Shown here in pieces: positions 8,463-17,944 of a stretch of DNA of 64,000 bases (the first letter of the stretch is position 1; each line of letters begins with the position of its first letter). The translations under genes and the position numbers were made by a program. The notes below the pieces were generated by a model. The model searched no databases. It was given only the letters and a program-made list of their open reading frames with translations, and was not told the DNA's origin. The stretch spans positions 434,001 through 498,000 of the forward strand of contig CAVWDE010000006.1 of the NCBI GenBank assembly GCA_963753685.1, in the 5' to 3' direction. Source of the stretch: DATAOG01 sp963753685. GTDB taxonomy: Bacteria; Pseudomonadota; Alphaproteobacteria; Geminicoccales; Geminicoccaceae.

Positions 8463-8537
8463 TGGTCCATGCGACCGTGGGAATCCGCGCCGCCTGCTTC
8501 GGGACGGGCGCACGGACTCCCAGGATCACATGGACCA
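8463..8537. repeat. Dispersed inverted repeat, copy 1
   Basis: Two 23-base arms, 8463-8485 (TGGTCCATGCGACCG...) and 8515-8537 (...GATCACATGGACCA), pair at 19 of 23 positions around a 29-base G/C-rich centre. A near-identical element sits at 38551-38623. The left arms of the two copies differ at one base, while the centres are unrelated. That pattern suggests selection on the stem or a mobile palindromic element. An extra TGGACCA follows at 8551. Confidence 0.8.
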
Positions 8538-8565
8538 TCCGAAGAAAGAATGGACCACGAGTAGG

Positions 8566-8580
8566 TTAACATTCCGTTAC
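8566..8580. promoter_or_regulatory. CtrA-like motif (TTAA-N7-TTAC)
   Basis: TTAA at 8566-8569, seven bases, then TTAC at 8577-8580. The second repeat copy has the same TTAA-N7-TTAC arrangement 28 bases beyond its right arm (38651-38665); here it lies 29 bases beyond. That recurrence makes it more than a single chance match, but regulator binding is not shown by sequence alone. Confidence 0.3.
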
Positions 8581-8798
8581 CGCTTTCGGCGCCTGTCCTT
8601 GCCATCGAGGGCGCGTGCCGAGCCCGTTGCGAGGGACGCCAGCGAACTCCGCCAGCCCGACCACGCTGCTCGGCCCGCGCCGTCACCGGACCTGTCTGCA
8701 GAACGTGCGCCACCCGACCGTCGAGCGGCGATCCCGCCCTGCCGACCCCGGCTTCGGTGCGGATCGACCCTCAAAGTGGCCCGCGACCCGGCCCGGGC

Positions 8799-10100
8799 TC
8801 AGCCGGTGTGGCAGGCGGCCTCCATCTGGTCGAGCGCGTCGTCGGGGCCGATCAGGCCGGCCGGGAAGGCGGCGTTGATCACCTGGATGAAGGTCTCCTT
8901 GCACTGGCCGCGCAGGAAGTCGATCGGCGTGCCGAGGAACCAGATCCGGCCCTGGCCGCGCGCGTTCAGCTCCTTGAAGTAGGCGGCGTATTCGCCGCCG
9001 AACTCGGCCGCGCCGATCTTGACCCCGGTCTGGACCTTGGTCTTCTCGACCCATTCGCGGCCCATCTCCGGGCGGGTGATCAGCTCCAGGAACTTGAGCG
9101 CCAGCTCGGGCTGCCGGCTGGCGGCGTTGATCGCGTAGGTGCCGGCGATGCCGATCGTCTTGCAGTTCGGGCAGGCGCCGCCGTCCATCGCCGGGAACTG
9201 CATGATGCCGAGCGGGAAGTCCTTCGGCTGGCCGCCTTTGTCGGGTGGGTTGAAGGCCCGGCTCGAGTACCAGCTGCCGAGCGGGAAGGTCAGGCCGCCG
9301 GGGCTGGTGTGGAAGTAGGCGTGCGACTCGCCGAGCTTGAGGGTCGTGAAGGTCTTGGGATAGGCGCCGGCGTCGATCAGCTGCTTCATGTAGTCGAAGA
9401 CCTCGACCACGCGCGGATCCTTGTACGACAGCTTGCCGGCCCAGAGCGCGGCGTAGTCGTCGGGGCCAAGCTTCCGCAGCAGGAGCTCGTGGGTGAGATA
9501 GGAGCCCGGATAGGGCCGGTCGCCGATCCCCTGCACGACCGGGGTGATGCCCATGCCGGCCGCGGTCTGGACCATCTTCAGGAACTCGTCCTGGGTCAGC
9601 TGATCGTCGTCGCCGAGCTCGATCCCGGCCTTGGCCAGGACCTTGGCGACGAGTTCCTTGTTGTCATAGAGCTCGACCGTGAACGCCTGCATGCCGACGC
9701 CATAGACCTTGCCCTCAAAGGTCCAGGCGCGCTTGGCGAAGTCCTCGAGACGATCCAGGATCACCGGATCCTCGATCGGGCGGACCAGCCCGTTCTCGAC
9801 GAACTGCATCCGGTCGGGCTCGAGATAGATGATGTCCGGGCCCTCGCCGGCCTGCAGCGCGGTGGTCATGGCCGCGAACAGCGCGTTCTTCTCGTAGAAG
9901 GTGATCGTGAGCTTGACGCCCGGATTCTCGTGCTCGAACTGCGCCTGGACGTCGCGGAAGAAGGCGCGCACGCCCTCGTGGTCGGCGAAATGGCTCCAGA
10001 CGGTGAGCGTCTTGTCCTGGGCGAGCGCAAGGCCCGCGCTGCCGGCGAGCCCGGCCAGGACGGCCAGCGCCGCCGCCAGACCAGCGCAATGTTGCTTCAT
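8799..10100 (-). CDS. Sugar ABC importer periplasmic binding protein
   Basis: The 433-residue protein has a clear signal peptide (hydrophobic residues about 6-25, cleavage near GLALAQD). A type-1 solute-binding fold of the carbohydrate class follows, beginning KTLTVWSHFADHEGVR and containing GEGPDIIYLEPD. The length is typical for carbohydrate-binding proteins. Cysteines in GGACPNCKT could form a disulfide in the periplasm. It heads the minus-strand operon, with the two permeases after a 402-base spacer. Neighbouring lactonase and mandelate-racemase-like genes suggest a hexose, sugar acid or oligosaccharide, but the ligand is unknown. Confidence 0.92.
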   Translation of the reverse strand: MKQHCAGLAAALAVLAGLAGSAGLALAQDKTLTVWSHFADHEGVRAFFRDVQAQFEHENPGVKLTITFYEKNALFAAMTTALQAGEGPDIIYLEPDRMQFVENGLVRPIEDPVILDRLEDFAKRAWTFEGKVYGVGMQAFTVELYDNKELVAKVLAKAGIELGDDDQLTQDEFLKMVQTAAGMGITPVVQGIGDRPYPGSYLTHELLLRKLGPDDYAALWAGKLSYKDPRVVEVFDYMKQLIDAGAYPKTFTTLKLGESHAYFHTSPGGLTFPLGSWYSSRAFNPPDKGGQPKDFPLGIMQFPAMDGGACPNCKTIGIAGTYAINAASRQPELALKFLELITRPEMGREWVEKTKVQTGVKIGAAEFGGEYAAYFKELNARGQGRIWFLGTPIDFLRGQCKETFIQVINAAFPAGLIGPDDALDQMEAACHTG

Positions 10101-10251
10101 GGTAGCCTCCCCTTCGTTGAGCCAACTCTAGCCACGCTTGGATGGCCCGCCAAGCCTTCACCGCCCGCGGCTGCCGATCTCGACCGGCAGCGCCGGCTTG
10201 GCCGCGGCGGCAGTGATCGGCTAGGATCGTGGCGACCTTGGGAGGCAGGAG

Positions 10252-11237
10252 ATGAAGATCACGGTCGTGGGCGCGGGCGCGATGGGCGGCAGCTATGGCG
10301 GGCTGCTGGCGGCAGCCGGGCATGAGGTGAGCCTGATCGACGCCTGGCAGGAGCACGTCGAGGCGATCACTCGAGAGGGTTTGCGGATCGATGGCGTGCG
10401 CGGCGAGCATCGGGTGCGGCTGCCGGCCGCGACCGAGCCTGGCGCCGGCGCTTCGGCGGACGCGGTGATCCTGTTCGTCGATGCCAACAACACCGGTGCC
10501 GCGGCCGCGACCGTCAAGCGCCTGCTGAGCCCCGAGGGCTTTGCGATCACCTTCCAGAACGGCATCGGCAACGTCGAGCAGCTGCAGGCAGCGCTCGGCA
10601 AGGAGCGGGTGCTCGGCGGCTCCAGCATGTGCAGTGCTGCCAGCCGCGGCCCCGGCCACGTCTGCCTGACCCACATGGGGCTGACCTCGGTCGGCGAGAC
10701 CGATGGCCGCTCGAGCGCCCGCGCGAACCGCCTGATCGAGGCGCTCGCAGAGCGCCGGGCTTCGAGGCCGAGCTCGAGCCGAACGTCATGGGCCTGGTCT
10801 GGCAGAAGTTCATCGTCAACTGCGCGGTCAACGCGATCTCGGCGACCACCGGCCTGCGCGCGGGCGAGCTCGTCCGCCTGCCCGAGCTCGACGCGTTCCA
10901 GGACCGCGTGCTGGAGGAGGTGATGGCGGTGATCGGCGCCAAGGGCATCCGCCTGCCCAACCCCGAGATCGTCGCCAAGATCAAGGCGCAATGTCACAAA
11001 AAATTCAACAAGCCCTCGATGTTGCAGCATGTGGAGGCCGGCCGCCGGACCGAGATCGATGCGCTCAACGGCGCCCTGATCCGCGAGGCGAAGACGCTTG
11101 GCATTCCGACCCCGAACAACGAGGCGCTGGTGGCCCTGCTCAAGGGCCGCGAGCTGCACCAGCAGCGCGTGGTGCACCAGCCGGACCTCGACTACGACGC
11201 CTGGGAGGCGCGGATCGCCCGCGGCGAGGAGGAGTGA
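10252..11237 (+). CDS. Ketopantoate reductase-like protein (ApbA/PanE family), one frameshift
   Basis: This is an NAD(P)H-dependent 2-ketoacid reductase-type protein of about 328 residues. The N-terminal Rossmann motif is VVGAGAMGGSYGGLLAAAG, and the family NG motif appears in FQNGIGNVEQ. The frame breaks near 10755-10770 after EALAERRA and resumes as GFEAELEPNVMGLVWQKF, which holds the catalytic-type lysine and NCAVNAIS. The span is one base short of a multiple of three, consistent with a single lost base. The C-terminal domain has the usual NKPSMLQHVEAGRRTEIDAL. Several paralogous families share this fold, so true pantoate synthesis is not certain. An AGGCAGG-type site precedes the ATG. Confidence 0.8.
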
Positions 11238-11294
11238 CCTCGGCGAGGATTGACCTGGGCGCAGCCCCGCGCGGCCGGCGAACGCGACCCTCGG

Positions 11295-12494
11295 CTAAGC
11301 GTTCGGCGTGGCGCGCGCGAGCCGCGGCTGGCGGCCGAGCCACACCCGGATCGCGGCGCGCAGAGCGCCCGTGTGGCGCTCGAAGGCGAGATAGAACAGC
11401 CAGGCGACCGCGATCGCGACCAGGCCCTCGAACAGCATGATCGCGAGCGCTTGCGCGGTCACCGCCCCGATCGGCAGCGAGACCCCGAATTGCCGCACGA
11501 GCACCGTCCGCAGCAGATAGATCACCGGCGCGTGGGTGAGGTAGAGCGAATAGGAGAAGCCGGCCAGCCGCTGCCCGCTGCGGACCAGGCCGGGCCTGAG
11601 CCACCAGGCCGAAAGCCGCCCGCCCTTGACGGCGAACAGCAGCGCCAGCAGCGCGAGCGCGATCAGATAGTCCTTGATCGGGCCCGGCCCGCCGTCAGTC
11701 CCCTTGGACAGGGCCAGCGCGAGCACCAGGAAGGCGACGCCGAGCGCCGGCGGCAGGCGCCAGCGCCAGCCGGTCGCGACCAGCGCCCCCGCGAGCCAGA
11801 CGGGCAGATAGGCCAGGGTATTCTTCGCATCCCAAGGGTCGAACACCAGCAACGCCCCGACCGCCGCGATCACCAGGGCCAGCATGGTTCCCCGCAGCCA
11901 AAGCATGGGCGCGGTGAAGATCAGGAGGGTCGCGGGCAACAGCAAGTAATACCAGACTTCGTTGTGAATGCTCCAATAGGGGCCATTGCTGCACAAGATC
12001 GGAAAGAACGCCTTGTGCAGGAAGAACAGATTGGCGATCAGGTCGAGCGCGCCGGGCGCGCAGGGCTGCTGCAAAGGGCTGTAGAAAGCGCCGAGGGTCG
12101 CTTGCGCGAGCTGGGCGACGATGACCGAGAAGGTTAGCGCCGGGACTGCCACCACCCAGATGCGGGTGAGGCGATCGATCAGGTAGTCGGCATGCTCGTC
12201 GAGCGTGAAGGGTGGCCGGCCGACGAATTTGCCGGCGACCAGCGCGCCGCTGAGCACGAAGAAGACGATCACCGCCTCGTGGCCCAGCCCGGTCACGAAA
12301 AAGAACGCCCGGACCAGCAGACCGTCGCCGCCAGGCACGTCGCTGCCATAGTCGCCGATGGTGTGCAGACGCACATGGAAGAGCAGGACCACCAACGCGG
12401 CCAGCCAGCGGGCGTGGTCGAGGACCGTGGACAGGCCCGGATCGAGCCGGCGGCCCTGCCGCCGCCGCTCAGCCGGGCGTGGACGATCCACTGC
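11295..12494 (-). CDS. Acyltransferase 3 family membrane protein (O-acetyltransferase type)
   Basis: The 399-residue integral membrane enzyme has about ten hydrophobic segments. These proteins transfer acetyl or other acyl groups to sugars of exopolysaccharide, lipopolysaccharide or lipids. The family signature is at the first helix: LDHARWLAALVVLLFHVRLH, with the conserved histidine. SIHNEVWYYLLLP and FSYSLYLTHAPVIYLLR are further hallmarks. GTG at 12494 was chosen because the family starts close to the LDHARW block; a TTG at 12536 is possible. It is convergent with the PanE-like gene and may help decorate the polysaccharide made by the downstream glycosyltransferases. Confidence 0.85.
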   Translation of the reverse strand, partial: AVDRPRPAERRRQGRRLDPGLSTVLDHARWLAALVVLLFHVRLHTIGDYGSDVPGGDGLLVRAFFFVTGLGHEAVIVFFVLSGALVAGKFVGRPPFTLDEHADYLIDRLTRIWVVAVPALTFSVIVAQLAQATLGAFYSPLQQPCAPGALDLIANLFFLHKAFFPILCSNGPYWSIHNEVWYYLLLPATLLIFTAPMLWLRGTMLALVIAAVGALLVFDPWDAKNTLAYLPVWLAGALVATGWRWRLPPALGVAFLVLALALSKGTDGGPGPIKDYLIALALLALLFAVKGGRLSAWWLRPGLVRSGQRLAGFSYSLYLTHAPVIYLLRTVLVRQFGVSLPIGAVTAQALAIMLFEGLVAIAVAWLFYLAFERHTGALRAAIRVWLGRQPRLARATPNA

Positions 12495-12602
12495 GCCCGC
12501 GATCAAGCTCCGCTCCCGCTCCGCCCCGACAGGCAAAGATATCGTGTATCAACCAACGGTTTCAACGCCGATGCTCCCTGCGGGGAGCGTCACGACGCGC
12601 CC

Positions 12603-13694
12603 TCAGAGCTGGTAGCGGCGCACCGCATCTTCGTCCCAGGCGAGGCCGTTGCCGGGCACGTCGGGGATGATCAGCCGGCCGTCCTCGAGCTCGAACGGTG
12701 CGGCCAGGATCGGGTGCGCCCAGTCCTGCCATTCCAGCCAGTGGCCGGTCTCGGCGACCCGCAGCAGATGCGCCGAGACCTCCGGATAGAGGTGGGACGA
12801 CATCTCGATGCCGGCGGCACCCGCGAGCGCGGCCGCGCGCAGCCAGCCCGTGACGCCGCCGATCCGCATCAGGTCCGGCATCACGTAGTCGCCGGCACCC
12901 GCCTGGATCGCGGCGTGGAGGGAGCGCGGCCCGTAGAAATTCTCGCCCAGCATGACCGGCGTCCTGAGTTCGCGGGTCAGGCGCGCGTAGCCGGAAAGAT
13001 CATCGTAGGCGATCGGCTCCTCGAACCAGTAGAGGCCCTGATCGTCGAGGCCGTGGCAGCGGTGCAGCGCGTCGCCGAGCGAGAGGCCCTGGTTGAAGTC
13101 GGTCATGATCTGGCCGTCGGTGCCGAGCACCGCGCGCACCATCCGGATCGCCTCGAGGTCATCGGCGATCCGCTCGCGCCCGAGCCGGAGCTTGAGCCCG
13201 GTGAAGCCGCCGTCCGCGACCAGCGCCTCGGCTTCCTTGGCGAGCGCGCCAAGCGGCGTCAGCCATAGCCCGCCGCTGTGGTAGGCCGGCACGGGTGCCA
13301 GCGAGCCGCCGAGATAGACCGCAAGCGGCTGGCCCGCGGCCTTGGCCTGCGCGTCCCAGGACGCCATGTCGAGCCCGGAGATCGCGATCAGGGTCACGCC
13401 CTCGAGCCCGACCAGGCCCAGCGCCTTGCGCGCGGCCGCGAAGTCGTCGAGCGGCGCGACCGGCTTGCCGCGACGCGCCTCGGCCAGATCCTGGATCGCC
13501 GGCACGATGTAGCGGACCGCCTGCTTCAGATAGGGCGCCAGGTAGCTGCGCCCGACCACCCCCTGCTCGGTCTGGAGGTCGATCAGGATCAAGGGCCACT
13601 GCTCATAGCGTCCGACCCGCGAGACCACCGGCCGGCTCAGCGGCACCAGCACGGGCCGCACCGAGACGCCCTGCAAGGTCAGCCGGTCAGGCAT
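12603..13694 (-). CDS. Enolase-superfamily enzyme, mandelate racemase subgroup, with a KxR motif
   Basis: This 363-residue cytoplasmic Mg2+ enzyme closely follows Pseudomonas mandelate racemase. Metal ligands are in MTDFNQ (Asp, with the conserved Asn), WFEEP (Glu) and LGENFYGP (Glu). The general-base dyad is complete: Asp in MPDLMRIGGVTGW and His in MSSHLYPE. The Glu of HWLE is also present. The other base differs: the KxK motif reads GLKLRLG, so its second Lys is Arg. It may be a racemase, epimerase or sugar-acid cycloisomerase/dehydratase. It overlaps the upstream sulfotransferase gene by eight bases. Confidence 0.88.
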   Translation of the reverse strand: MPDRLTLQGVSVRPVLVPLSRPVVSRVGRYEQWPLILIDLQTEQGVVGRSYLAPYLKQAVRYIVPAIQDLAEARRGKPVAPLDDFAAARKALGLVGLEGVTLIAISGLDMASWDAQAKAAGQPLAVYLGGSLAPVPAYHSGGLWLTPLGALAKEAEALVADGGFTGLKLRLGRERIADDLEAIRMVRAVLGTDGQIMTDFNQGLSLGDALHRCHGLDDQGLYWFEEPIAYDDLSGYARLTRELRTPVMLGENFYGPRSLHAAIQAGAGDYVMPDLMRIGGVTGWLRAAALAGAAGIEMSSHLYPEVSAHLLRVAETGHWLEWQDWAHPILAAPFELEDGRLIIPDVPGNGLAWDEDAVRRYQL

Positions 13695-14328
13695 CGCCGG
13701 TCAGCCTTGGCGTCGCGGCCTTGCCGAAATCCTGAGAAATGTTGACCCAGGGAAAGGGGATCTTCGGCACCGCGACCCCGAGGAAATCGCACAAGGGCCC
13801 CCAGCCGTCGCGCGGATCGAAGGTGAGCAGGCGCTCGGGCGCGATCTCGGCCTGGACGGCGGCGACGTGCTCCTCGAAGACCCGCTTGGCGTGCGCCCGG
13901 TCCGTGAGCCGGCCGCCGAACACCTGCACCGCGATCGTCTCGTAGCCCATCTCAGCCATGGCGTTCAGATGCGGCGAGCGATGGTTGCCGCGGCCCGCGA
14001 AGAAGCGGTTGATCGTCGCCTCGATGCTGTCGAACCAGCTGTCCGGGTCGCGGACCGACAGAATCACCCGCGCGGTCGGGAAATGGCCCGCGAGCTCCCG
14101 CCAGTAGCGGGCACCCGGCCAGTCGGTCTGCGACCGGTAGCCGCGAAAGACCAGGTCCCAGTCGACCGGCCGGCCTTGCGCCGCGGCCTGCCAGCCCGCG
14201 AGCTGCTCGGGATGATCGCGGACCTCGTACATGTGGTGGCAGGGCCCGAACCCCAGGTGCACGAGCGCGCTCCGAAGCGAGCTCGTGCCCGTGCGGCCGA
14301 AGCCCGCGCCGATGATCTCGAGCCCCAT
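13687..14328 (-). CDS. Sulfotransferase family protein
   Basis: The 213-residue protein opens with EIIGAGFGRTGTSSLRSAL, the 5'-phosphosulfate-binding loop of PAPS-dependent sulfotransferases. The 3'-phosphate-binding segment follows as RVILSVRDPDSWFDS. Length and motifs match the Sulfotransfer_4 group, common in proteobacteria and eukaryotes and mostly uncharacterised. It should move sulfate from PAPS to a hydroxyl group of an unknown acceptor. It shares an operon with the mandelate racemase-like gene (8-base overlap) and follows the molybdenum hydroxylase gene by 57 bases. No PAPS synthesis genes are in the window. Confidence 0.87.
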   Translation of the reverse strand: MGLEIIGAGFGRTGTSSLRSALVHLGFGPCHHMYEVRDHPEQLAGWQAAAQGRPVDWDLVFRGYRSQTDWPGARYWRELAGHFPTARVILSVRDPDSWFDSIEATINRFFAGRGNHRSPHLNAMAEMGYETIAVQVFGGRLTDRAHAKRVFEEHVAAVQAEIAPERLLTFDPRDGWGPLCDFLGVAVPKIPFPWVNISQDFGKAATPRLTGDA

Positions 14329-14385
14329 CCGTCCTCCAGACCCGGCGCCGGCGGCCCGACCGGACCGCCGACCTGCGCAGGCCCT

Positions 14386-16725
14386 CTACTCGGCGGCCGC
14401 GGCCTGGCTGTGCGCCTGGATCAGCTGCCAGACCTTCTGCGGCGTCGCCGGCATGTCGACCGCGCGCACGCCGAGGTCGGAGAGCGCATCGATGATCGCG
14501 TTGATCACGGCTGCCGGTGAGGCGACCGAGCCCGCCTCGCCGCAGCCCTTGATGCCCATGGGGTTGGTCGTGCACGGCACCTCGAGGGTCGAGACTTCCA
14601 TCGCGGGCACGCCGTCGGCGCGCGGCATGCAGTAGTCCATGAACGAGCCGGACAAGAGCTGACCGGCATCGTCGTAGACCGCATGCTCGTAGAGCGCCTG
14701 GCCGATGCCCTGGACGACGCCGCCGTGGACCTGGCCCGCGACCAGCATCGGGTTGAGCACGACCCCGAAGTCGTCGACCGCGGTGTAGCGGACGATCCGG
14801 GTGACCCCGGTGTCGGGGTCGATCTCGAGCTCGGCGACGTGGCAGCCGTTGGGGAAGGTCCAGGCGTCGATCTTGGCCATCGCCTCGGCATCGAGGCCGG
14901 GCTCGGCGCCCTGCCGGCGGGGTCATGGTGCGCGCCTTGGCGGCGAGCTCGAGCAGGCCGATGCTCGCGGTCGGTGCCGATCACCCGGAACTCGCCCGCC
15001 TCGCGCGCGAACTCGATGTCGGCGGTCGCGGTCTCGAGCTCCTGGGAGGCGTAGTGCTTGCCGCGCTCGATCACCATGTCGGACGCGTCCCGGATCGCCA
15101 TGCCCTCGGCGGTCAGCGAGCGCGAGCCGCCGGTGCCGCCGCCCCATTTGAGCAGGCTGGTGTCGCCCTGGACGATTCTGATTTTTTCGAACGGGATGCC
15201 CAGGCGGTCGTTCAGGACCTGGGCGTAGGCGGTCTCGTGGCCCTGGCCGTTGGACTGGGTCCCGACCACGACGCTGACCGTGCCGTCGTCCTCGAACTGG
15301 ATTTTGGCGGCTTCCTTGGGATCGCCCATGGTCGATTCGATGTAGTAGGAGATGCCGATGCCGCGGCGCAGGCCACGCCTTTCGGCCTCGGCCCGGCGCT
15401 GGCCGAAGCCGGCCCAGTCGGCGGCGTTCAGCGCGGCGTCCATGACCTTGGCGAACTCGCCGGAATCGTAGATCTCGCCGGCCGCGGTCTTGAACGGCAT
15501 GGCGGCCGGGGCGATGAAGTTGCGCCTGCGGAACTCGACCGGGTCGAGGCCGACCTCGCGCGCCGCGGCGTCCATCAGCCGCTCCATCAGATAGATCGAC
15601 TCCGGCCGCCCGGCGCCGCGATAGGCATCGACCGGCGTGGTGTTGGTGAGCACGCCCTTGACCCGGTAGACCAGGTTCTTGACGTCGTAGACGCCGGGCA
15701 GGACCTTGAGCGCCGCCATGGTCGGGATGAAGGGCGCGAACAGCGAGCTGTAGGCGCCCATGTTGGCCGCGGTCTCGACCCGCATGCCCTGGATCCTGTG
15801 CTGGGCGTCGAGGGCGAGCTCGGCGGTGGTGACGTGGTCGCGGCCCATGACGTCGGCAAGGAACGTCTCGCTGCGCTCGCCGGTCCACTTGACCGGCCGG
15901 CCGAGCGCGCGCGCGGCCCAGGCCGCCATGGCGTACTCGGGGTAGAAGAACGCCTTCATGCCGAAGCCGCCGCCGACGTCGGGCGTCAGGATCCGGACCT
16001 TGCTCGCCGTCGACCTTGAGCACGCCCGCCAGGATGTCGGTCCAGAGCCAGCCGCCCTGGGTGCAGGCGTGGAGCGTGACGCCCGTGCCGGCGTCCCACT
16101 CGGCGATCGCCGCGCGCGGCTCGATCGCGTTCGCGACCAGGCGGTTGTTGATCACCTTGAGCTTGACGGTGCGGGCGGCCTTGGCGAATGCCGCCTCGGC
16201 CGCGGCCGGATCGCCGAACTGCCAGTCGAAGCTCAGATTGTTCGGCACGTCGTCGTGGACCAGGGGCTGGCCGGGGGCGGTGGCGGCCTCGGTGTCGGCG
16301 ACCACGGGCAGCGACTCGTAGTCGACGCTGACCAATTCGGCCGCATCCTTGGCCTCGGCGAGCGTCCCGGCGACCACGAAGGCGACGTGGTCGCCGACGT
16401 GGCGGACGCGGTCGGTGCACAGCACCGGGCGCAGCCGGTTGGCGCCCTGGCTGCCGTCCCGGTTGGCGAGCGGCACGGCGCAGGGCAGAAGGTTGCCGCC
16501 GCTCGCTTCGATGTCCGCGCCGGTGATCACCCCGAGCACGCCCGGCGCCGCCTTGGCCGCCGCGACGTCGAGCGCGCGGATCCGGGCGTGCGCCTCGGCC
16601 GAGCGGACGACGACGCCGTAGGCCTGACCGGCGATGTCGATGTCGTCGGTGTAGCGCCCCTGACCGGTGATGAAGCGCTGATCCTCGACCCGGCGCACCG
16701 GCTGGCCGACCCCGAACTTCGCCAT
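14386..16725 (-). CDS. Molybdenum hydroxylase large subunit (xanthine dehydrogenase/CoxL form-II type), two compensating frameshifts
   Basis: The 779-residue span is the usual length of the molybdopterin-binding subunit of aerobic CO dehydrogenase-like hydroxylases. It begins VGQPVRRVEDQRFITGQGRY. The active-site loop reads AYRGAGRPES, the form-II pattern and not the AYRCSFR of true CO dehydrogenase. Late motifs are GTQSNGQGHETAYAQVL and NPMGIKGCGEAG, the latter with the catalytic glutamate. Frame is lost near 16010 (before GGGFGMKAFFYPEYA should appear) and again near 14935-14960. Net frame is kept, so sequencing error is likely. The start is set by a GGGGGGAG site. The FAD and Fe-S subunits that normally sit beside it are absent. 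Confidence 0.85.
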
Positions 16726-16945
16726 GACCGCTCCCCCCAAACCCGCTGATCCGAAAAGCTCGCCCACAACATAGCCCAACCGCCAAGCTCTGCCAGCCCC
16801 GGCGTCACCGGTTGCGGCGGGCATGAAACTACAGTCATCGGACGTTGTAGCGTGAGTTGAATCCGCACTTGACCCTTGCTCCGATCACGGTCGTGACCTA
16901 TAGTTAAAGTTGCCCGGTGGTGGGCCAACAAATGAGCTAAGCGCC

Positions 16946-17944
16946 ATGAGCGAAAAGGGACGGCCTCTGGTTTCGGTCGGCTTGCCGGTCTTCAACGGAA
17001 GCAACTACCTTGAGCTTGCCATCGAATCGATCCGGCGCCAGACGCTGACCGATTTCGAGCTGATCATCAGCGACAACGCGTCGACCGACGACACCGAGGC
17101 AATCTGCCGGCGCCATGCCGCGGATGACGCTCGCATCCGCTATTACCGCAACGCCAGCAACATCGGTGCCAGCGCCAACTTCAACCGCAGCTTTACGCTG
17201 GCCTCAGGCGAATACTTCAAATGGGCCGCCCACGACGACACCCTCGCGCCCACCTATCTGGAGCGCTGCGTGGCGCTACTGGAGGCCAACCCGGACGCCG
17301 TGCTCTGCCAGTCGCTGGTGCGGCTGATCGATGCCGACGGCAAGAGCGTCGGGGTTTATGACAGTGAGCTGCAGCGCGCCGATTCGGCGTCGCCCTCGGA
17401 GCGCTTCGCGGCGCTGGTGATTTCCGCCCACTGGTGCACCGAGAGTTTCGGATTGATCCGGTCCGAGGCGCTCGCCAGGACCCGGCTGATCGCGCCTTAC
17501 TTCGCCTCGGACCGGGCGCTGTGCGCCGAGCTCGCGCTGCTCGGCCGCTGCCTGCAGGTGCCGGAACCCCTGTTCATGAACCGCGATCACCCGGACCGCT
17601 GCGTGCGTACCGCCTATCCGGATCGTCGCACCGTGCGCTACTGGTACGCGCCGGGCGCCGCCAGACCCAGCCTCGTGGATCTGTGCCCGATGTGGTCGCT
17701 GTACGCCGAGTACTGGCACATGGTGCGACGGCACGTCGCCGAGCGCAGCGAGCGGCTGCGCTGCTATGGTCATCTGTTCCACTGGTTGCTGGTATACTGG
17801 AACGCCGTCCGCCTGCTGCTCGAGCCGGTCAGCGCCCTCGATCCGCGGGTGCTGGCACTCGCGACCGACATCAAGCATCGCCTGTTCGGCGCGGCCCGCG
17901 TCGCGCTCGTGAGCGACTCCGGCGAGCGGCTGCGCCATCGCTGA
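16946..17944 (+). CDS. Family 2 glycosyltransferase
   Basis: The 332-residue GT-A fold enzyme probably adds a sugar to a surface polysaccharide or glycolipid on the cytoplasmic face. It starts PLVSVGLPVFNGSNYLELAI and continues with IISDNASTDDT (nucleotide-sugar binding). YFKWAAHDDTL gives the DXD-like metal motif. A C-terminal region with hydrophobic segments follows (WLLVYWNAVRLLLEPV). The ATG at 16946 places the protein start at the family's usual position; an upstream in-frame start at 16910 would add a doubtful 12 residues. It begins the plus-strand part of the polysaccharide region. Confidence 0.9.
   Translation: MSEKGRPLVSVGLPVFNGSNYLELAIESIRRQTLTDFELIISDNASTDDTEAICRRHAADDARIRYYRNASNIGASANFNRSFTLASGEYFKWAAHDDTLAPTYLERCVALLEANPDAVLCQSLVRLIDADGKSVGVYDSELQRADSASPSERFAALVISAHWCTESFGLIRSEALARTRLIAPYFASDRALCAELALLGRCLQVPEPLFMNRDHPDRCVRTAYPDRRTVRYWYAPGAARPSLVDLCPMWSLYAEYWHMVRRHVAERSERLRCYGHLFHWLLVYWNAVRLLLEPVSALDPRVLALATDIKHRLFGAARVALVSDSGERLRHR

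Larger units (their letters stand above)
8397..8798. other. 402-base spacer between sugar-binding protein and permease genes
   Basis: No gene is evident. The part next to the permease (8421-8580) is lower in G/C than the flanking genes. It contains the dispersed inverted repeat at 8463-8537, flanked by a TTAA-N7-TCAAC motif (8424-8439) and a TTAA-N7-TTAC motif (8566-8580). The part next to the binding-protein stop (about 8590-8798) shows nothing recognisable. Confidence 0.7.

Noticed and set aside
8757..10325. 522-residue plus-strand ORF opposite the sugar-binding protein
   Set aside because: The minus frame has a signal peptide and family motifs; this one has none.
14386..16725. True aerobic CO dehydrogenase large subunit
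   Set aside because: The active-site loop is AYRGAGR (form II) and not AYRCSFR, and the two other subunits are absent.
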